From assembly GCF_029846635.1 (NCBI RefSeq), contig NZ_JARVTG010000001.1, positions 2,888,501-2,952,500 of the forward strand: a stretch of DNA of 64,000 bases. The letters are read 5' to 3'. Shown piece by piece: positions 35,308-44,325 of the stretch; position 1 is the first letter of the stretch, and each line of letters opens with the position of its first letter. The notes below the pieces were generated by a model. That model made no database searches. It was not told the DNA's origin and saw only the letters and a program-made list of their open reading frames with translations. The DNA is from Pokkaliibacter sp. MBI-7 (GTDB taxonomy: Bacteria > Pseudomonadota > Gammaproteobacteria > Pseudomonadales > Balneatricaceae). The position numbers were made by a program, and so were the translations under genes.

Positions 35308-36300
35308 ATGTTGCCACTTCCCGGTCGCGCCCGTACCGCGCTGGCACAGACACTGGCCCTGCCTGCCATGGTGCTGGCAGGTGTCATGGCCGGTTCAGCA
35401 CAGGCCGATGTGCAGGTGCTGACCACCATCAAACCGCTGCAGCTGATTGCCACCGCCATCACCGATGGCGTATCTCAGCCGGACGTGTTGCTGGCACCGG
35501 GCACTTCTCCCCATGACTACGCCATGAAGCCCTCGGATCGCCGCAAGCTGGAGAGCGCCGGGCTGGTGGTCTGGGTCGGGCCAGAGCTGGAAGCCTTTCT
35601 CAGCAAGCCGCTCGCTGGTGTCGATGCCCGGCATGTGCTGAATCTGGCTGACGCGCTGGGTATTGCCCCTGCTGGCGCTGCCCATGAGGATCACGACCAT
35701 GATGAGCATGCGGATCACCACGACGAGGCTGATCACGATGAACATGCCGATCATGATGACGATGAAGGCGAAGAGCACCATCACCACGCCTATGACCCTC
35801 ATATCTGGACCGGGCCTGAGCAGGGGCTGGCTATTGCGGAGCAACTGAGCCAGCGTCTGAGCACCCTTGATCCCGATCATGCTGCCCAGTATCAGGCTAA
35901 CCTGAGTCGCTTTCAGGCGGCGGTCGCCGATGCCGACAAGCAGCTGGTGGCACTGTTGCAGCCCGTTGCGAAGCAGGGATATTACGTGTTTCACGATGGC
36001 TATGGCTACTTCGAGAAGCACTATCAGCTGAATCACCTGGGCGAATTTACGCTCAACCCGGAACGTAAGCCAGGCGCCAGGCATCTGGCCGAGATTCGCG
36101 CCACGCTGGAACAGGGCAAGGCCCGCTGTGTGTTCGCCGAGCCACAGTTTGTGCCAGCGGTGATCGATGCCATCACCGATGGCCTGCAGATCAGGCGGGG
36201 TACGCTGGACCCGCTGGCGACCGCGATTCCGGTCAGTGCCAACGGCTATCCTGCATTCCTGACCGATCTGGGTCAGCAGTTTGCCCGCTGCCTGCAGTAG
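35308..36300 (+). CDS. znuA: Zinc ABC transporter periplasmic binding protein
   Basis: A 330-residue cluster A-I metal-binding protein. The signal peptide covers about residues 1-33 (LALPAMVLAGVMAGSAQA). Zinc ligands are expected at His in GTSPHDYAMKPSD, His in YDPHIWTGP and His in YYVFHDGYGY, plus a late acidic residue. The central loop (about 127-165) is a dense His/Asp/Glu stretch of the DHDEHADHHDEAD type, typical of ZnuA zinc capture. TAAGGAG lies 9 bases before ATG 35308. Divergent from zur-znuCB. Confidence 0.95.
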   Translation: MLPLPGRARTALAQTLALPAMVLAGVMAGSAQADVQVLTTIKPLQLIATAITDGVSQPDVLLAPGTSPHDYAMKPSDRRKLESAGLVVWVGPELEAFLSKPLAGVDARHVLNLADALGIAPAGAAHEDHDHDEHADHHDEADHDEHADHDDDEGEEHHHHAYDPHIWTGPEQGLAIAEQLSQRLSTLDPDHAAQYQANLSRFQAAVADADKQLVALLQPVAKQGYYVFHDGYGYFEKHYQLNHLGEFTLNPERKPGARHLAEIRATLEQGKARCVFAEPQFVPAVIDAITDGLQIRRGTLDPLATAIPVSANGYPAFLTDLGQQFARCLQ

Positions 36301-36413
36301 TACGGACCTTCTCTCCCGGCAGCGGTGCCACTGTGTTGCGCCGCTGCTGCGTGTCCTCAACGGTTTGACCGCCTCCCTTCCATCCCCTTATCTACTGCAA
36401 ATGTTTATGATCT

Positions 36414-36517
36414 CGCGAGCTAAGGCCAAACAAGGCGAAAAGCGCCGAGGAAGCGGAGCTTAGTCAACTAAGTGAGCATGCCGAGGGGCTTTTCAACGCC
36501 GTGTGGCCGACGCGCCG
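36414..36517. repeat. Quasi-palindromic intergenic element
   Basis: About 100 bases with nested symmetry. Outer arms are GGCCAAACAAGGCGAAAAG (36424-36442) and CTTTTCAACGCCGTGTGGCC (36489-36508). GCCGAGG occurs on both sides of the centre, and the inner hairpin is CTTAGT-CA-ACTAAG (36459-36472). It lies between znuA and the convergent AEC gene and has no T-run. It looks like a dispersed REP/BIME-type element or a structured RNA; I have a memory of similar sequences in other gammaproteobacteria that I cannot verify. Confidence 0.55.
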
Positions 36518-36524
36518 CCGATCG

Positions 36525-37472
36525 TCAGAGCGCAAAGTGCTGCAGCAGAAAAAGCCCGCCCATAATGGTCACAATCGACAGGGCAGTAGAGACGGCAATG
36601 ATATTGGCTGCCAGTTTGGCATCGCTGCCGGTAGCACGGGCCATCACATAGCTGGCGGCGGCGGTGGGGCTGGCGAGAAACAGCAGCAGCATCCCCAGAT
36701 CCTTATCCCGAAAGCCGATGGCCCAGGCCACGGCCACAAACAGCAGCGGTGACCACAGCACTTTGATCAGGCTGGCGCTGAAGGCGACCCGCCCGGAATC
36801 AATAAAGGACGCCAGGCTCATGGAGCCACCAACGCAGATCAGCGCCAGCGGTAAGGTCATGGACGTGAAGTATTTGACCGACACCAGCAGCCAGGCAGGC
36901 AGCTTGAGGCCCACTAAAGATGCCACCAGTCCGGCCAGTACACTGAGAATCAGCGGGTTGCGGGCCATATCGCGCAGCACCGAACGCAGGTCCGCCTGAT
37001 AACTGCTGCTGTAGATGGCCAGTACGATGACGGACAGCACATTGAAAAGAATGATCACCAGCCCGGCCATCACCCCGCCGATGGACAGCCCGTAATCACC
37101 GTAGAGACTGGTGGCCAGTGCCAGGCTGACAATCCCACAGTTGCCGCGAAAGGCACCCTGTACGTATACCCCACGCTGGGCGGCGGGTACGGCCCGGAGT
37201 GACCACAGCCAGGACACGGCGAAGGTCAGCAGGGTCGCCAGATAAAAGTAACCAATGAGTTTGGGCTGCAGCGCCGTATGCAGGTCTGCCTGCATGATGC
37301 CGAAGAACAGCAGGGCGGGCATCAGCGCCTTGAAGGTCAGGGTGGACGAGGTGCCGATAAAGGCATCATCAATCAGGCGGACTCGTTTCAGAACCATGCC
37401 GACGATGACCATGACGAAAACCGGCATGGACACGGTAAAGATTTCCGAGAGCACATCAACCTGTGCAGACAT
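36525..37472 (-). CDS. AEC family (auxin-efflux-carrier-like) transporter
   Basis: A 315-residue membrane protein with about ten helices in the AEC/MdcF-type fold (IFTVSMPVFVMVIVGMVLKRVRLIDDAFI at the start; FRGNCGIVSLALATSLYG in the middle). Bacterial members move malonate, malate or similar organic acids, though most substrates are unknown. ATG 37472 has AGGAA 6 bases upstream; longer versions to 37565 lack support. Convergent with znuA; the structured element lies just past its stop. Confidence 0.87.
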   Translation of the reverse strand: MSAQVDVLSEIFTVSMPVFVMVIVGMVLKRVRLIDDAFIGTSSTLTFKALMPALLFFGIMQADLHTALQPKLIGYFYLATLLTFAVSWLWSLRAVPAAQRGVYVQGAFRGNCGIVSLALATSLYGDYGLSIGGVMAGLVIILFNVLSVIVLAIYSSSYQADLRSVLRDMARNPLILSVLAGLVASLVGLKLPAWLLVSVKYFTSMTLPLALICVGGSMSLASFIDSGRVAFSASLIKVLWSPLLFVAVAWAIGFRDKDLGMLLLFLASPTAAASYVMARATGSDAKLAANIIAVSTALSIVTIMGGLFLLQHFAL

Positions 37473-37693
37473 GGGGTGTTCCTGTAACTGAGACGGGGGC
37501 GCGGATGGCAGGTCAGCCATGATACGCCCACCGGCGGGTAAAGGCGCGTCTGTGATGAGCAACAATCAGCGCCTGAGGGTGAACAACAAGGGGGCGCCAA
37601 GCCTGTCACCAATGACGCATTCCTCCAGTGAGACGGTATTCGCCGCAGAAGTGCTCAGGTTAGTATGAGCAGGTGCTAATTTGGACAGAGCGT

Positions 37694-39253
37694 ATGAACT
37701 CCATTCCTCTGCAACATTGGCTGAGATTAGTGCTGGTCGCTGTGATTGGGGCCGGTATTTCTCTCAGTGCCTATCATTACAGCCTGTCACTGGAACAGGA
37801 GCTGGTGCAGCGGGAATTTGCCCGTCTGGCAGAGCTGCGGGCACAGCGGGCGCAGGAGGCCATCAACCAAAGCACCGAAGTGTTGCAGTCGTTCAAGGGC
37901 TTCTTTATATCGTCGCAGACGGTGGAGCGTGATGAGTTTCACCGTTTCGTCGCCGCGGTGCTGCAGAACCGGCCGGAACTGCTGGCGGTACATTGGGCAC
38001 CGAGGGTGCTGGACGCCCAGCGGGCGGCGGTTGAGCAGGACCTGCACGGCCATCAGCGGGTGCCGCTGGGTATCTTCGATATCGCCCAGGATGCCCGTCA
38101 TCCGGTGCGTGCCCCGACACGGCCTGAATACTTCCCGATTGTTTACGCGGAACCGGCAGGCGAGAACTCCATGGTGGTTGGGCTCGATGTCTTCGAGCGT
38201 CCCTTCAACCAGCAAACCATTCGTTTCTCTGCCAGCCATGACCAGCGTGCCATGACGCCCCCGTTTGTCCTGATGCAGGACCCTGAAGGACCACGGGCGG
38301 TGGCGATCTATCAGCCGGTGTTTTTTGACGGGCTGCCATTGCGTAACGAGATTGAGCGCTGGGTCGCACTGCGTGGCTACGTCATCCTGATGGTGCGCCC
38401 CAATATCCTGATCGACAAAATCAATGCCGATGGACTGCCGCTGAGCATGGCCCTGTTCGACGATGATCAGGGGCAGCATACGGCCATCTACCCGGTGGCG
38501 GCTAGGTTACAGCCGGACAGTGATCATGTGGCGCATTTTAAACTCCGCGTACCGGGCCGGCAGTGGACACTGGAAGTGCAGGATGTGCCGCTGGCCAGCC
38601 ACGCTTATCCGGCTCTGCAGCCGCTGATGCTACTGTTTGCACTGCTGGCGCTGACCCTGCTGCTGATTTTCCTGCGCCGTTCCTACCGCGATGCCCAGGC
38701 ACTGGCACAGGCCAATGTGGGTCTGATCAACCGTCAGCAGGTGCTGGATGAAATGGCCTACAGTGATGCGCTGACGGGGCTACCCAATCGCTATGCGCTG
38801 TTTGAACATCTGGAAGAGGCGCTGCGGGTACAGCGCAAGCTGCATGGCTGGCTGGCGCTGTGTGTGCTCGATCTGGACGGTTTCAAGGAGATCAATGACC
38901 AGTTCGGCCATCAGGCCGGGGACCGGGTGCTGAAAATTACCGCCGAGCGTATCCAGCATGAAGTGCGCAATGGGGATATTGCTGCCCGGCTGGGTGGGGA
39001 TGAGTTTGTCATCCTGCTGACCCATGTTGAGCAGCGTGAAACCGCCGAGCAGATTGCCCAGCGGCTGTTGCAGGCACTGGGCAAACCGATGCAGGTGTTG
39101 GGGCTGAAGGAGCCGATGCAGGTATCATCCAGTATCGGCGTGGTGTGGTTTGACCAGGCGGATGACGCCGAGCAGGTGGTGCAGCAGGCTGACAAGGCCA
39201 TGTATCGGGCCAAGGAGAATGGCAAGGATCAGGTGGTATTCTGGGGCTCATAA
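37694..39253 (+). CDS. Diguanylate cyclase with periplasmic CHASE sensor
   Basis: A 519-residue membrane protein. Helix 1 is at about 8-28, a CHASE-type periplasmic domain at about 70-260 (LLAVHWAPRVLDAQRAAVEQ, MVVGLDVFERP), helix 2 at about 305-328 (LMLLFALLALTLLLIFL), and GGDEF at about 350-515. The active loop is intact (ARLGGDEFVIL), with an RxxD inhibitory site 5 residues before it (RNGD). It should make c-di-GMP in response to an external signal. I start at ATG 37694; GTG 37673 is also in frame. A terminator shared with the convergent MocR-type gene follows. Confidence 0.9.
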   Translation: MNSIPLQHWLRLVLVAVIGAGISLSAYHYSLSLEQELVQREFARLAELRAQRAQEAINQSTEVLQSFKGFFISSQTVERDEFHRFVAAVLQNRPELLAVHWAPRVLDAQRAAVEQDLHGHQRVPLGIFDIAQDARHPVRAPTRPEYFPIVYAEPAGENSMVVGLDVFERPFNQQTIRFSASHDQRAMTPPFVLMQDPEGPRAVAIYQPVFFDGLPLRNEIERWVALRGYVILMVRPNILIDKINADGLPLSMALFDDDQGQHTAIYPVAARLQPDSDHVAHFKLRVPGRQWTLEVQDVPLASHAYPALQPLMLLFALLALTLLLIFLRRSYRDAQALAQANVGLINRQQVLDEMAYSDALTGLPNRYALFEHLEEALRVQRKLHGWLALCVLDLDGFKEINDQFGHQAGDRVLKITAERIQHEVRNGDIAARLGGDEFVILLTHVEQRETAEQIAQRLLQALGKPMQVLGLKEPMQVSSSIGVVWFDQADDAEQVVQQADKAMYRAKENGKDQVVFWGS

Positions 39254-39278
39254 GCCCGAGGTTGCAGGCTGCAGGCGA

Positions 39279-39320
39279 AAAATGCCGGCGTGATGACATC
39301 ACGCCGGCATTTTGCTTTTT
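39279..39320. terminator. Bidirectional terminator between DGC and MocR-type gene
   Basis: AAAATGCCGGCGTGATG pairs with CATCACGCCGGCATTTT almost without a loop, with A's on one side and TTTTGCTTTTT on the other. It can end transcription of both convergent genes. Confidence 0.9.
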
Positions 39321-39338
39321 GGTCTGGCTTGCCGCGTC

Positions 39339-40727
39339 TCAGATCACCCCGGGCGCCAGATCGGGCCCGGCCTGCAACAATGCCTGCAGGCGCTGCAGGC
39401 CCGTTTCCAGCTCCGCCAGTGTGGCGGGATGACTGAGGGCCAGACGGATACCGTGCGGTGCTGGGTGGCGACCGACCACAAAGCTGTCGCTGCCTTTGAT
39501 CTCGACCTGAGCGACCATGGCCTGCTGCACAAACTGGTGAGCCAGCCAGGGTTCAGGCAGCGGCAGCCAGGCGTGCTGGGCTCCGGCGCTGTGCTCCAGC
39601 TGCCAGCGGCCGAGATACTGCGCCGCCAGTTCACGGCGTTTGTGCATGGCATCCCGCTGACGCTGCAGCAACCTGACGGCTTCACCGTTCTCCAGCCACT
39701 GGCACACCACCGCTGTGAGCAACGGGCTGGTCATCCAGCAGTCGGCGCGGAACGCTTCCTTGACTCGCTCCAGCAGTGCATCCGGCACCACCAGACTGCC
39801 CACCCGGATGCCCCCGGACAGCGCCTTGGAGACACCACCAATATGCACTACCCGCTCAGGCAGCAGGGATGCCATGGTGGCGGGGCGCTGCTCAGGCAGC
39901 CAGCCGTTGATGTCGTCTTCAATCACCCACACGCCGTAACGTTCACAAATCGCCAGCAGTGCCTGCCGCCGTGCCAGGCTCTGGGTGCGGGTAGTGGGGT
40001 TTTGCAGTGTCGGAGTGCAGTACAGCAGCCGCGGGCGGCGCTCCCTGCATAGCTGCTCAAAGGCTTCCGGCTGAGGGCCTTCATGATCCATCGGTACAGC
40101 CTGTACCTTGAGACTGAGTTTGCGCGCGGTGATCAGCAGGCCGGGGTAGGTCAGCTCTTCGGTCAGGATCAGATCGCCCGGCTGGGTCATGGCCAGCAGT
40201 GACAGCATGATGCCGTGCTGGGCGCCGCTGGTCAGAAACAGGCGGGAAATATCCGGCTGCAGGTCGATACGCTGCAACCATTGCAGATAGCCCTCGCGGT
40301 GGGCAGGCAATCCTGCCTCTTCGTGATACTCCATCAGCTGGTCGAGGTCGTTGTGGCTGAACACCTGCTCCAGCGCCTGTCGCAACGGCCCGGCCCGCTC
40401 ATCGGGGACCGGAATATTGATGCCCAGATTGGCCCAGCCTGCTTCACGGCGGCTGATCTTCCAGCTGGCCTGCGTCAGCTGCCCTTGCAGACGGACAAAG
40501 GTACCGCTGCCGACACGAGCTTCCAGCAGACCGCGACGCTCGGCTTCGGCGTAGGCGCGGGTGATGGTGCCGACCGTAACGCCGAGCCTGTCGGCCAGTG
40601 CCCGATGGGTAGGCAGGCGGGTGCCCACTGGCAGTGTGCCACTGGCAATATCCTGCTGCAGCGCATCGGCAATGGCCAGATAGCGTGGGCCGGTAAAGAC
40701 ACTTAGGTCTGGATTCCACATTGTCAT
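39339..40727 (-). CDS. MocR/PdxR-type regulator (GntR HTH + aminotransferase domain)
   Basis: A 462-residue regulator. The N-terminal GntR winged helix is at about 12-80 (LPVGTRLPTHRALADRLGVTVGTITRAYAEAER), then a type I aminotransferase-like domain. The PLP lysine is probably in HIGGVSKALSGGIR, about residue 300, and the PLP-binding Asp-type motif is WVIEDDINGW. Such proteins sense PLP or an amino-acid aldimine and usually control a divergent gene. Here that is an exporter/racemase operon, suggesting an amino acid signal. ATG 40727 is near an alternative at 40721. Confidence 0.9.
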   Translation of the reverse strand: MTMWNPDLSVFTGPRYLAIADALQQDIASGTLPVGTRLPTHRALADRLGVTVGTITRAYAEAERRGLLEARVGSGTFVRLQGQLTQASWKISRREAGWANLGINIPVPDERAGPLRQALEQVFSHNDLDQLMEYHEEAGLPAHREGYLQWLQRIDLQPDISRLFLTSGAQHGIMLSLLAMTQPGDLILTEELTYPGLLITARKLSLKVQAVPMDHEGPQPEAFEQLCRERRPRLLYCTPTLQNPTTRTQSLARRQALLAICERYGVWVIEDDINGWLPEQRPATMASLLPERVVHIGGVSKALSGGIRVGSLVVPDALLERVKEAFRADCWMTSPLLTAVVCQWLENGEAVRLLQRQRDAMHKRRELAAQYLGRWQLEHSAGAQHAWLPLPEPWLAHQFVQQAMVAQVEIKGSDSFVVGRHPAPHGIRLALSHPATLAELETGLQRLQALLQAGPDLAPGVI

Positions 40728-40805
40728 GGTGACAATAAAACCGTTGACGGAAATTCAGGCGCTATTATGCTCTAAAAATCGAGACAATCAACGATTAATC
40801 AAAAA

Positions 40806-40819
40806 TTGTATCGATACAA
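40806..40819. promoter_or_regulatory. Palindrome in the MocR-LysE divergent region
   Basis: TTGTATCGATACAA is a perfect 14-base palindrome, about 70 bases upstream of the LysE-family start and 80 bases from the regulator start. It is a plausible operator for the MocR-type protein. Confidence 0.5.
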
Positions 40820-40888
40820 AGTGGCAGTGTCCCTATTCTGACTGCATTGTCACCCTGCTGATCATCTGTAGCGCTGTGAGAATCTATC

Positions 40889-41518
40889 ATGTCCAGTTTG
40901 CCGTTGTTTTCATCTTCGCTGGCCAGTGACATCGGTTTGCCGTTGCTGACCTTTGCCTTCCTGACGGCCGGTACGCCCGGCCCCAACAATATGATGCTGA
41001 CCGCCTCCGGTGCCCGCTTTGGCTGGCGCCGCACGGTGCCGCACATTTTTGGTATTTTCTGCGGACTGGCGGTGATGATCGCCCTGAGCGGGTTGGGGCT
41101 GGCGCAACTGTTTATCGTCTTCCCGGCCTGTCAGTGGCTGTTGAAGCTGGCAGGTGGCGCCTATCTGCTGTGGCTGTCTTACAAGTTATGGACGGCCAAA
41201 GCCGGCCACAGTGCCTTGCCCTTTCTTGACCGGCCGATGCGTCCTCACGAGGCGGCGCTGTTTCAGGGCGTCAATCCCAAGGCGTGGATGATGGCCACTA
41301 CTATTATCAGTCTGTTTGCGGTCAAACCTGAGCAGACGCTGCAGGTGACGGTCATGGCGATTGCGGTGTTCTGCATGGTCGGCTGGGTAACGGGCAGTGC
41401 CTGGACCCTGCTCGGGCAGAGTATTCGTCACTGGTTGCAGGACCCCCGGCGAGAGCGCTGGTTCAATCGTGCGCTGGCGGTGCTGATGGCAGGCTGTGTG
41501 GCCTGGTTTATGAGTTGA
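40889..41518 (+). CDS. LysE family amino acid exporter (first copy)
   Basis: A 209-residue RhtB/LysE-type exporter with six membrane segments. The family signature is FLTAGTPGPNNMMLTASGARFG, then LLKLAGGAYLLWLSYKLW and FLDRPMRPHEAALFQGVNPKAWMM. It exports amino acids or derivatives with proton antiport. Divergent from the MocR-type regulator and first of three genes (29-base gap, then a 4-base overlap). The substrate is probably linked to the aspartate/glutamate racemase between the two exporters. Confidence 0.92.
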   Translation: MSSLPLFSSSLASDIGLPLLTFAFLTAGTPGPNNMMLTASGARFGWRRTVPHIFGIFCGLAVMIALSGLGLAQLFIVFPACQWLLKLAGGAYLLWLSYKLWTAKAGHSALPFLDRPMRPHEAALFQGVNPKAWMMATTIISLFAVKPEQTLQVTVMAIAVFCMVGWVTGSAWTLLGQSIRHWLQDPRRERWFNRALAVLMAGCVAWFMS

Positions 41519-41546
41519 TGGCGCAGCAGACAAAGGAGTAAGGGCA

Positions 41547-42257
41547 ATGCGGACACTGGGTATTTTGGGTGGCATGAGCTGGGAGTCGACGCAGGTCTAC
41601 TATCAGGGCCTCAACCGTGGCGTGCGGGAAGCGCGTGGCGGCCTGAGTTCAGCTCCCCTGTTGTTGCACAGTCTGGAGTTCAGCCAGCTGGCAAGGTGGC
41701 AGCATGAGGGTAACTGGCAGGCCATTGCCACTGCGCTCGGACAGGCCGGGCAGGGGCTGCAGACGGCAGGTGCTCAGGCCCTGATGATTGCCACTAACAC
41801 CATGCACAAGGTCGCTGACCAGGTGCAGTCGATGCTGGATATACCGCTGCTGCATATCGGGGATGCTATCGGTCAGCGTTTGCGGCAGCAGGGTATTGGC
41901 CGGGCAGCGCTGCTGGGTACCCGCTTCACCATGGAGGACGGCTTTTATCAGGCCTTCTTCAGTGAGCACTACGGTATTGAGCTATGTGTACCCACGCCAT
42001 CAGAAAGGCAGGAAGTGCACCGCATCATCTTTGAAGAGCTGTGCCAGGGCGTGATGCTGGAAGAATCGCGTTATCGTCTGGATCGCTGTCTGGCCGAGCT
42101 GGCTGACAGCGGTGCCGAGATGGGCATTCTGGGGTGTACTGAACTGGGCCTGATTCTGCCCAAGTCAGCTTATCTGCCTTTGCTGGATACCACCGCAGCT
42201 CATATTCAGCAGGGGCTGGCCTTTATGCTGGATTCGCCCCGGGTAGCGCAATCATGA
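41547..42257 (+). CDS. L-aspartate/glutamate-specific racemase (YgeA-type)
   Basis: A 236-residue Asp/Glu racemase. The first catalytic position is Thr83 in IATNTMHKV and the second is Cys197 in GILGCTELGLIL. This is the Thr/Cys pair described for E. coli YgeA (L-Asp/Glu-specific racemase) in place of the usual Cys/Cys; even the numbering agrees. AAAGGAG lies 9 bases before ATG 41547. It sits between two LysE-family exporters with overlapping or near-overlapping ends, so the racemised amino acid may be exported. Confidence 0.88.
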   Translation: MRTLGILGGMSWESTQVYYQGLNRGVREARGGLSSAPLLLHSLEFSQLARWQHEGNWQAIATALGQAGQGLQTAGAQALMIATNTMHKVADQVQSMLDIPLLHIGDAIGQRLRQQGIGRAALLGTRFTMEDGFYQAFFSEHYGIELCVPTPSERQEVHRIIFEELCQGVMLEESRYRLDRCLAELADSGAEMGILGCTELGLILPKSAYLPLLDTTAAHIQQGLAFMLDSPRVAQS

Positions 42258-42865
42258 GCGGTATCTGGCTGGCCTGGGCGGCCTATCTGCTGCTCACTGC
42301 CAGCCCGGGGCCGAGCAATATGGCGATAGCGCTGCTGGCGATGCAGCGTGGGCGCGCGCAGGCGATGATCTTTGCTGCTGGCGTGATCAGTGGCTCGTTT
42401 TGCTGGGCGCTGCTCAGTGCGGGCGGGCTGGCGCAGGTATTACTGGCGCACGACACGCTGTTATTGCTGCTGCGTTATCTGGGCGCGGCCTATCTGCTGT
42501 GGCTGAGTGGCCGGGCAGTGCGCTCGCTGTGCAGTCGCAACAGGGACGTGGCTTCGCCGGTTCTGGCAGGGTCGGGATGGCGCTTGTTTGGGCGAGGATT
42601 ACTGCTGCATCTGACCAATCCCAAGGCCGGATTCGGCTGGCTGGCGATTCTCACACTGGCACTACCTTCACTGACCGCACCGTCTCAGTTGCTGGTGGTA
42701 CTGCTTGGCTGCGTGCTGCTGGCCATCGGTGTATTTGGTGGCTATGCCCTGTTGTTTTCCCGTCCACGGGCGCAGGCCGCCTACCAGCGCTGGCGCCGCA
42801 GCTGTGATGGTGCGCTGGCATTGGTCTGTGGGCTGGCGGGGGTGAGGTTACTCTTTACTCGCTGA
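42254..42865 (+). CDS. LysE family amino acid exporter (second copy)
   Basis: A 203-residue RhtB/LysE-type exporter with six helices and the signature LLTASPGPSNMAIALLAMQRG, then LRYLGAAYLLWLSGRAVR and LLLHLTNPKAGFGW. It is clearly divergent from the first copy, so not a recent duplication. ATG overlaps the racemase stop by 4 bases (ATGA). Last gene before a strong terminator. Confidence 0.92.
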   Translation: MSGIWLAWAAYLLLTASPGPSNMAIALLAMQRGRAQAMIFAAGVISGSFCWALLSAGGLAQVLLAHDTLLLLLRYLGAAYLLWLSGRAVRSLCSRNRDVASPVLAGSGWRLFGRGLLLHLTNPKAGFGWLAILTLALPSLTAPSQLLVVLLGCVLLAIGVFGGYALLFSRPRAQAAYQRWRRSCDGALALVCGLAGVRLLFTR

Positions 42866-42885
42866 TATGCGTTTCGATCTGCACA

Positions 42886-42920
42886 AAAAACCACGCCCGG
42901 CATAGCCGGGCGTGGTTTTT
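42886..42920. terminator. Bidirectional terminator between LysE-2 and amtB
   Basis: A perfect 16-base stem AAAAACCACGCCCGGC / GCCGGGCGTGGTTTTT with a 3-base spacer gives A-rich and T-rich ends for both convergent transcripts. Confidence 0.93.
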
Positions 42921-42963
42921 ATCTGGCTGACGGAGGGAAGGAAGCCTCCGTCTGTCATCAGGC

Positions 42964-44283
42964 TTACAGGTTGTAGCCGCGCTCGTTGTGCTCGGCCAGA
43001 TCCAGACCCTGCGCCTCGGCTTCTTCGCTGACACGCAGACCCATCAGTGCATCCAGCACTTTCAGGATGATGAAGGTGATGATGGCGGTATACACCACGG
43101 TGAAGGCAACACCTTTCACCTGAATGAAGAACTGGGCAGCGATGTCTTCCACGGTACCGAAGCCACCCAGTGAAGGGGCCGCGAAGATACCGGTCAGCAG
43201 CGCACCGACGATACCGCCGATACCGTGCACACCGAAGGCATCCAGAGAGTCGTCATAACCCAGCGCGCGCTTCAGGGTGGTGGCAGAGAAGAAGCAGATC
43301 ACGCCAGCCGCCAGACCGATGATCAGGGCGCCAACGGGGCCGGCAGTACCGGACGCCGGGGTAATGGCGACCAGACCGGCCACCACGCCTGAGGCGATAC
43401 CCAGTGCGCTGGGCTTACCATGAGTAATCCACTCGGCAAACATCCAGCCCAGTGCCGCAGCGGCGGTAGCAATCTGAGTAACCAGCATCGCCATGCCGGT
43501 GGTGCCGCCTGCAGAAACCGCGGAACCGGCGTTGAAACCAAACCAGCCCACCCACAGCATGGCCGCGCCAGTCAGGGTGTAACCGAGGTTATGGGGAGCC
43601 ATGGGAGTTGAGGGATAGCCTTTACGTTTACCCAGCACCAGCGCGGCCACCAGACCGGCAACACCGGCGTTGATGTGCACAACGGTACCACCGGCGAAGT
43701 CCAGTACACCCCAGTCCCACATCAGGCCACCGTCACCGCTCCATACCATGTGTGCGATGGGAGCATAAACAAAGGTGAACCACAGGCCGGAAAACACCAG
43801 CATGGCAGAGAACTTCATCCGCTCGGCGAAGGCACCGACGATCAGGGCGGGGGTGATAATGGCGAACGTCATCTGGAAGGTGATGAACACACTTTCCGGA
43901 ATGGTGCCGGTCAGGCTGTCAGTGGTCAGGCCGCTGAGGAAGGCTTTGCTCAGGCTGCCGAAGAAGGAGTTGAAGTTGGTCACGCCCTTTTCCATGCCAT
44001 CGGTATCGAAGGCCAGACTGTAGCCGTACAGCATCCACAAAATGCTGATCAGGCCGGTGATGGCGAAACACTGCATCATCACGGAAAGGACGTTCTTGGC
44101 GCGTACCATGCCACCGTAGAACAGCGCCAGACCGGGGATGGTCATCATCAGCACCAGCGCAGTGGAGGTCAGCATCCAGGCGGTATCACCGCTGTTGGCT
44201 GTGGGGGTATCGGCAGCCATCGACAGGCTGGGAAGGAGCAAGGCAGCTAAGGCGCCTAGCCCGGCGACTTTACGCAGAGTCAT
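42964..44283 (-). CDS. amtB: Ammonium transporter
   Basis: A 439-residue Amt-family channel. The signal-like N terminus (GLGALAALLLPSLSMAA) is followed by 11 helices. Characteristic stretches are FYGGMVRAKNVLSVMMQ, DFAGGTVVHINAG (pore His) and DAFGVHGIGGIVGALLTG (second pore His). It conducts ammonium and is blocked by GlnK under nitrogen sufficiency. ATG 44283 has CAGGAG 7 bases upstream; the frame extends further but aligns poorly. It forms an operon with glnK 42 bases upstream. Confidence 0.95.
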   Translation of the reverse strand: MTLRKVAGLGALAALLLPSLSMAADTPTANSGDTAWMLTSTALVLMMTIPGLALFYGGMVRAKNVLSVMMQCFAITGLISILWMLYGYSLAFDTDGMEKGVTNFNSFFGSLSKAFLSGLTTDSLTGTIPESVFITFQMTFAIITPALIVGAFAERMKFSAMLVFSGLWFTFVYAPIAHMVWSGDGGLMWDWGVLDFAGGTVVHINAGVAGLVAALVLGKRKGYPSTPMAPHNLGYTLTGAAMLWVGWFGFNAGSAVSAGGTTGMAMLVTQIATAAAALGWMFAEWITHGKPSALGIASGVVAGLVAITPASGTAGPVGALIIGLAAGVICFFSATTLKRALGYDDSLDAFGVHGIGGIVGALLTGIFAAPSLGGFGTVEDIAAQFFIQVKGVAFTVVYTAIITFIILKVLDALMGLRVSEEAEAQGLDLAEHNERGYNL

Positions 44284-44325
44284 GGTGGATCTCCTGGGCA
44301 ATTGCGTCATGGAAGAGGTCATGGA

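Noticed and set aside
36301..36524. znuA intrinsic terminator
   Set aside because: The structure there lacks a T-run and is longer and more symmetric than a terminator, so it is listed as a quasi-palindromic element instead.
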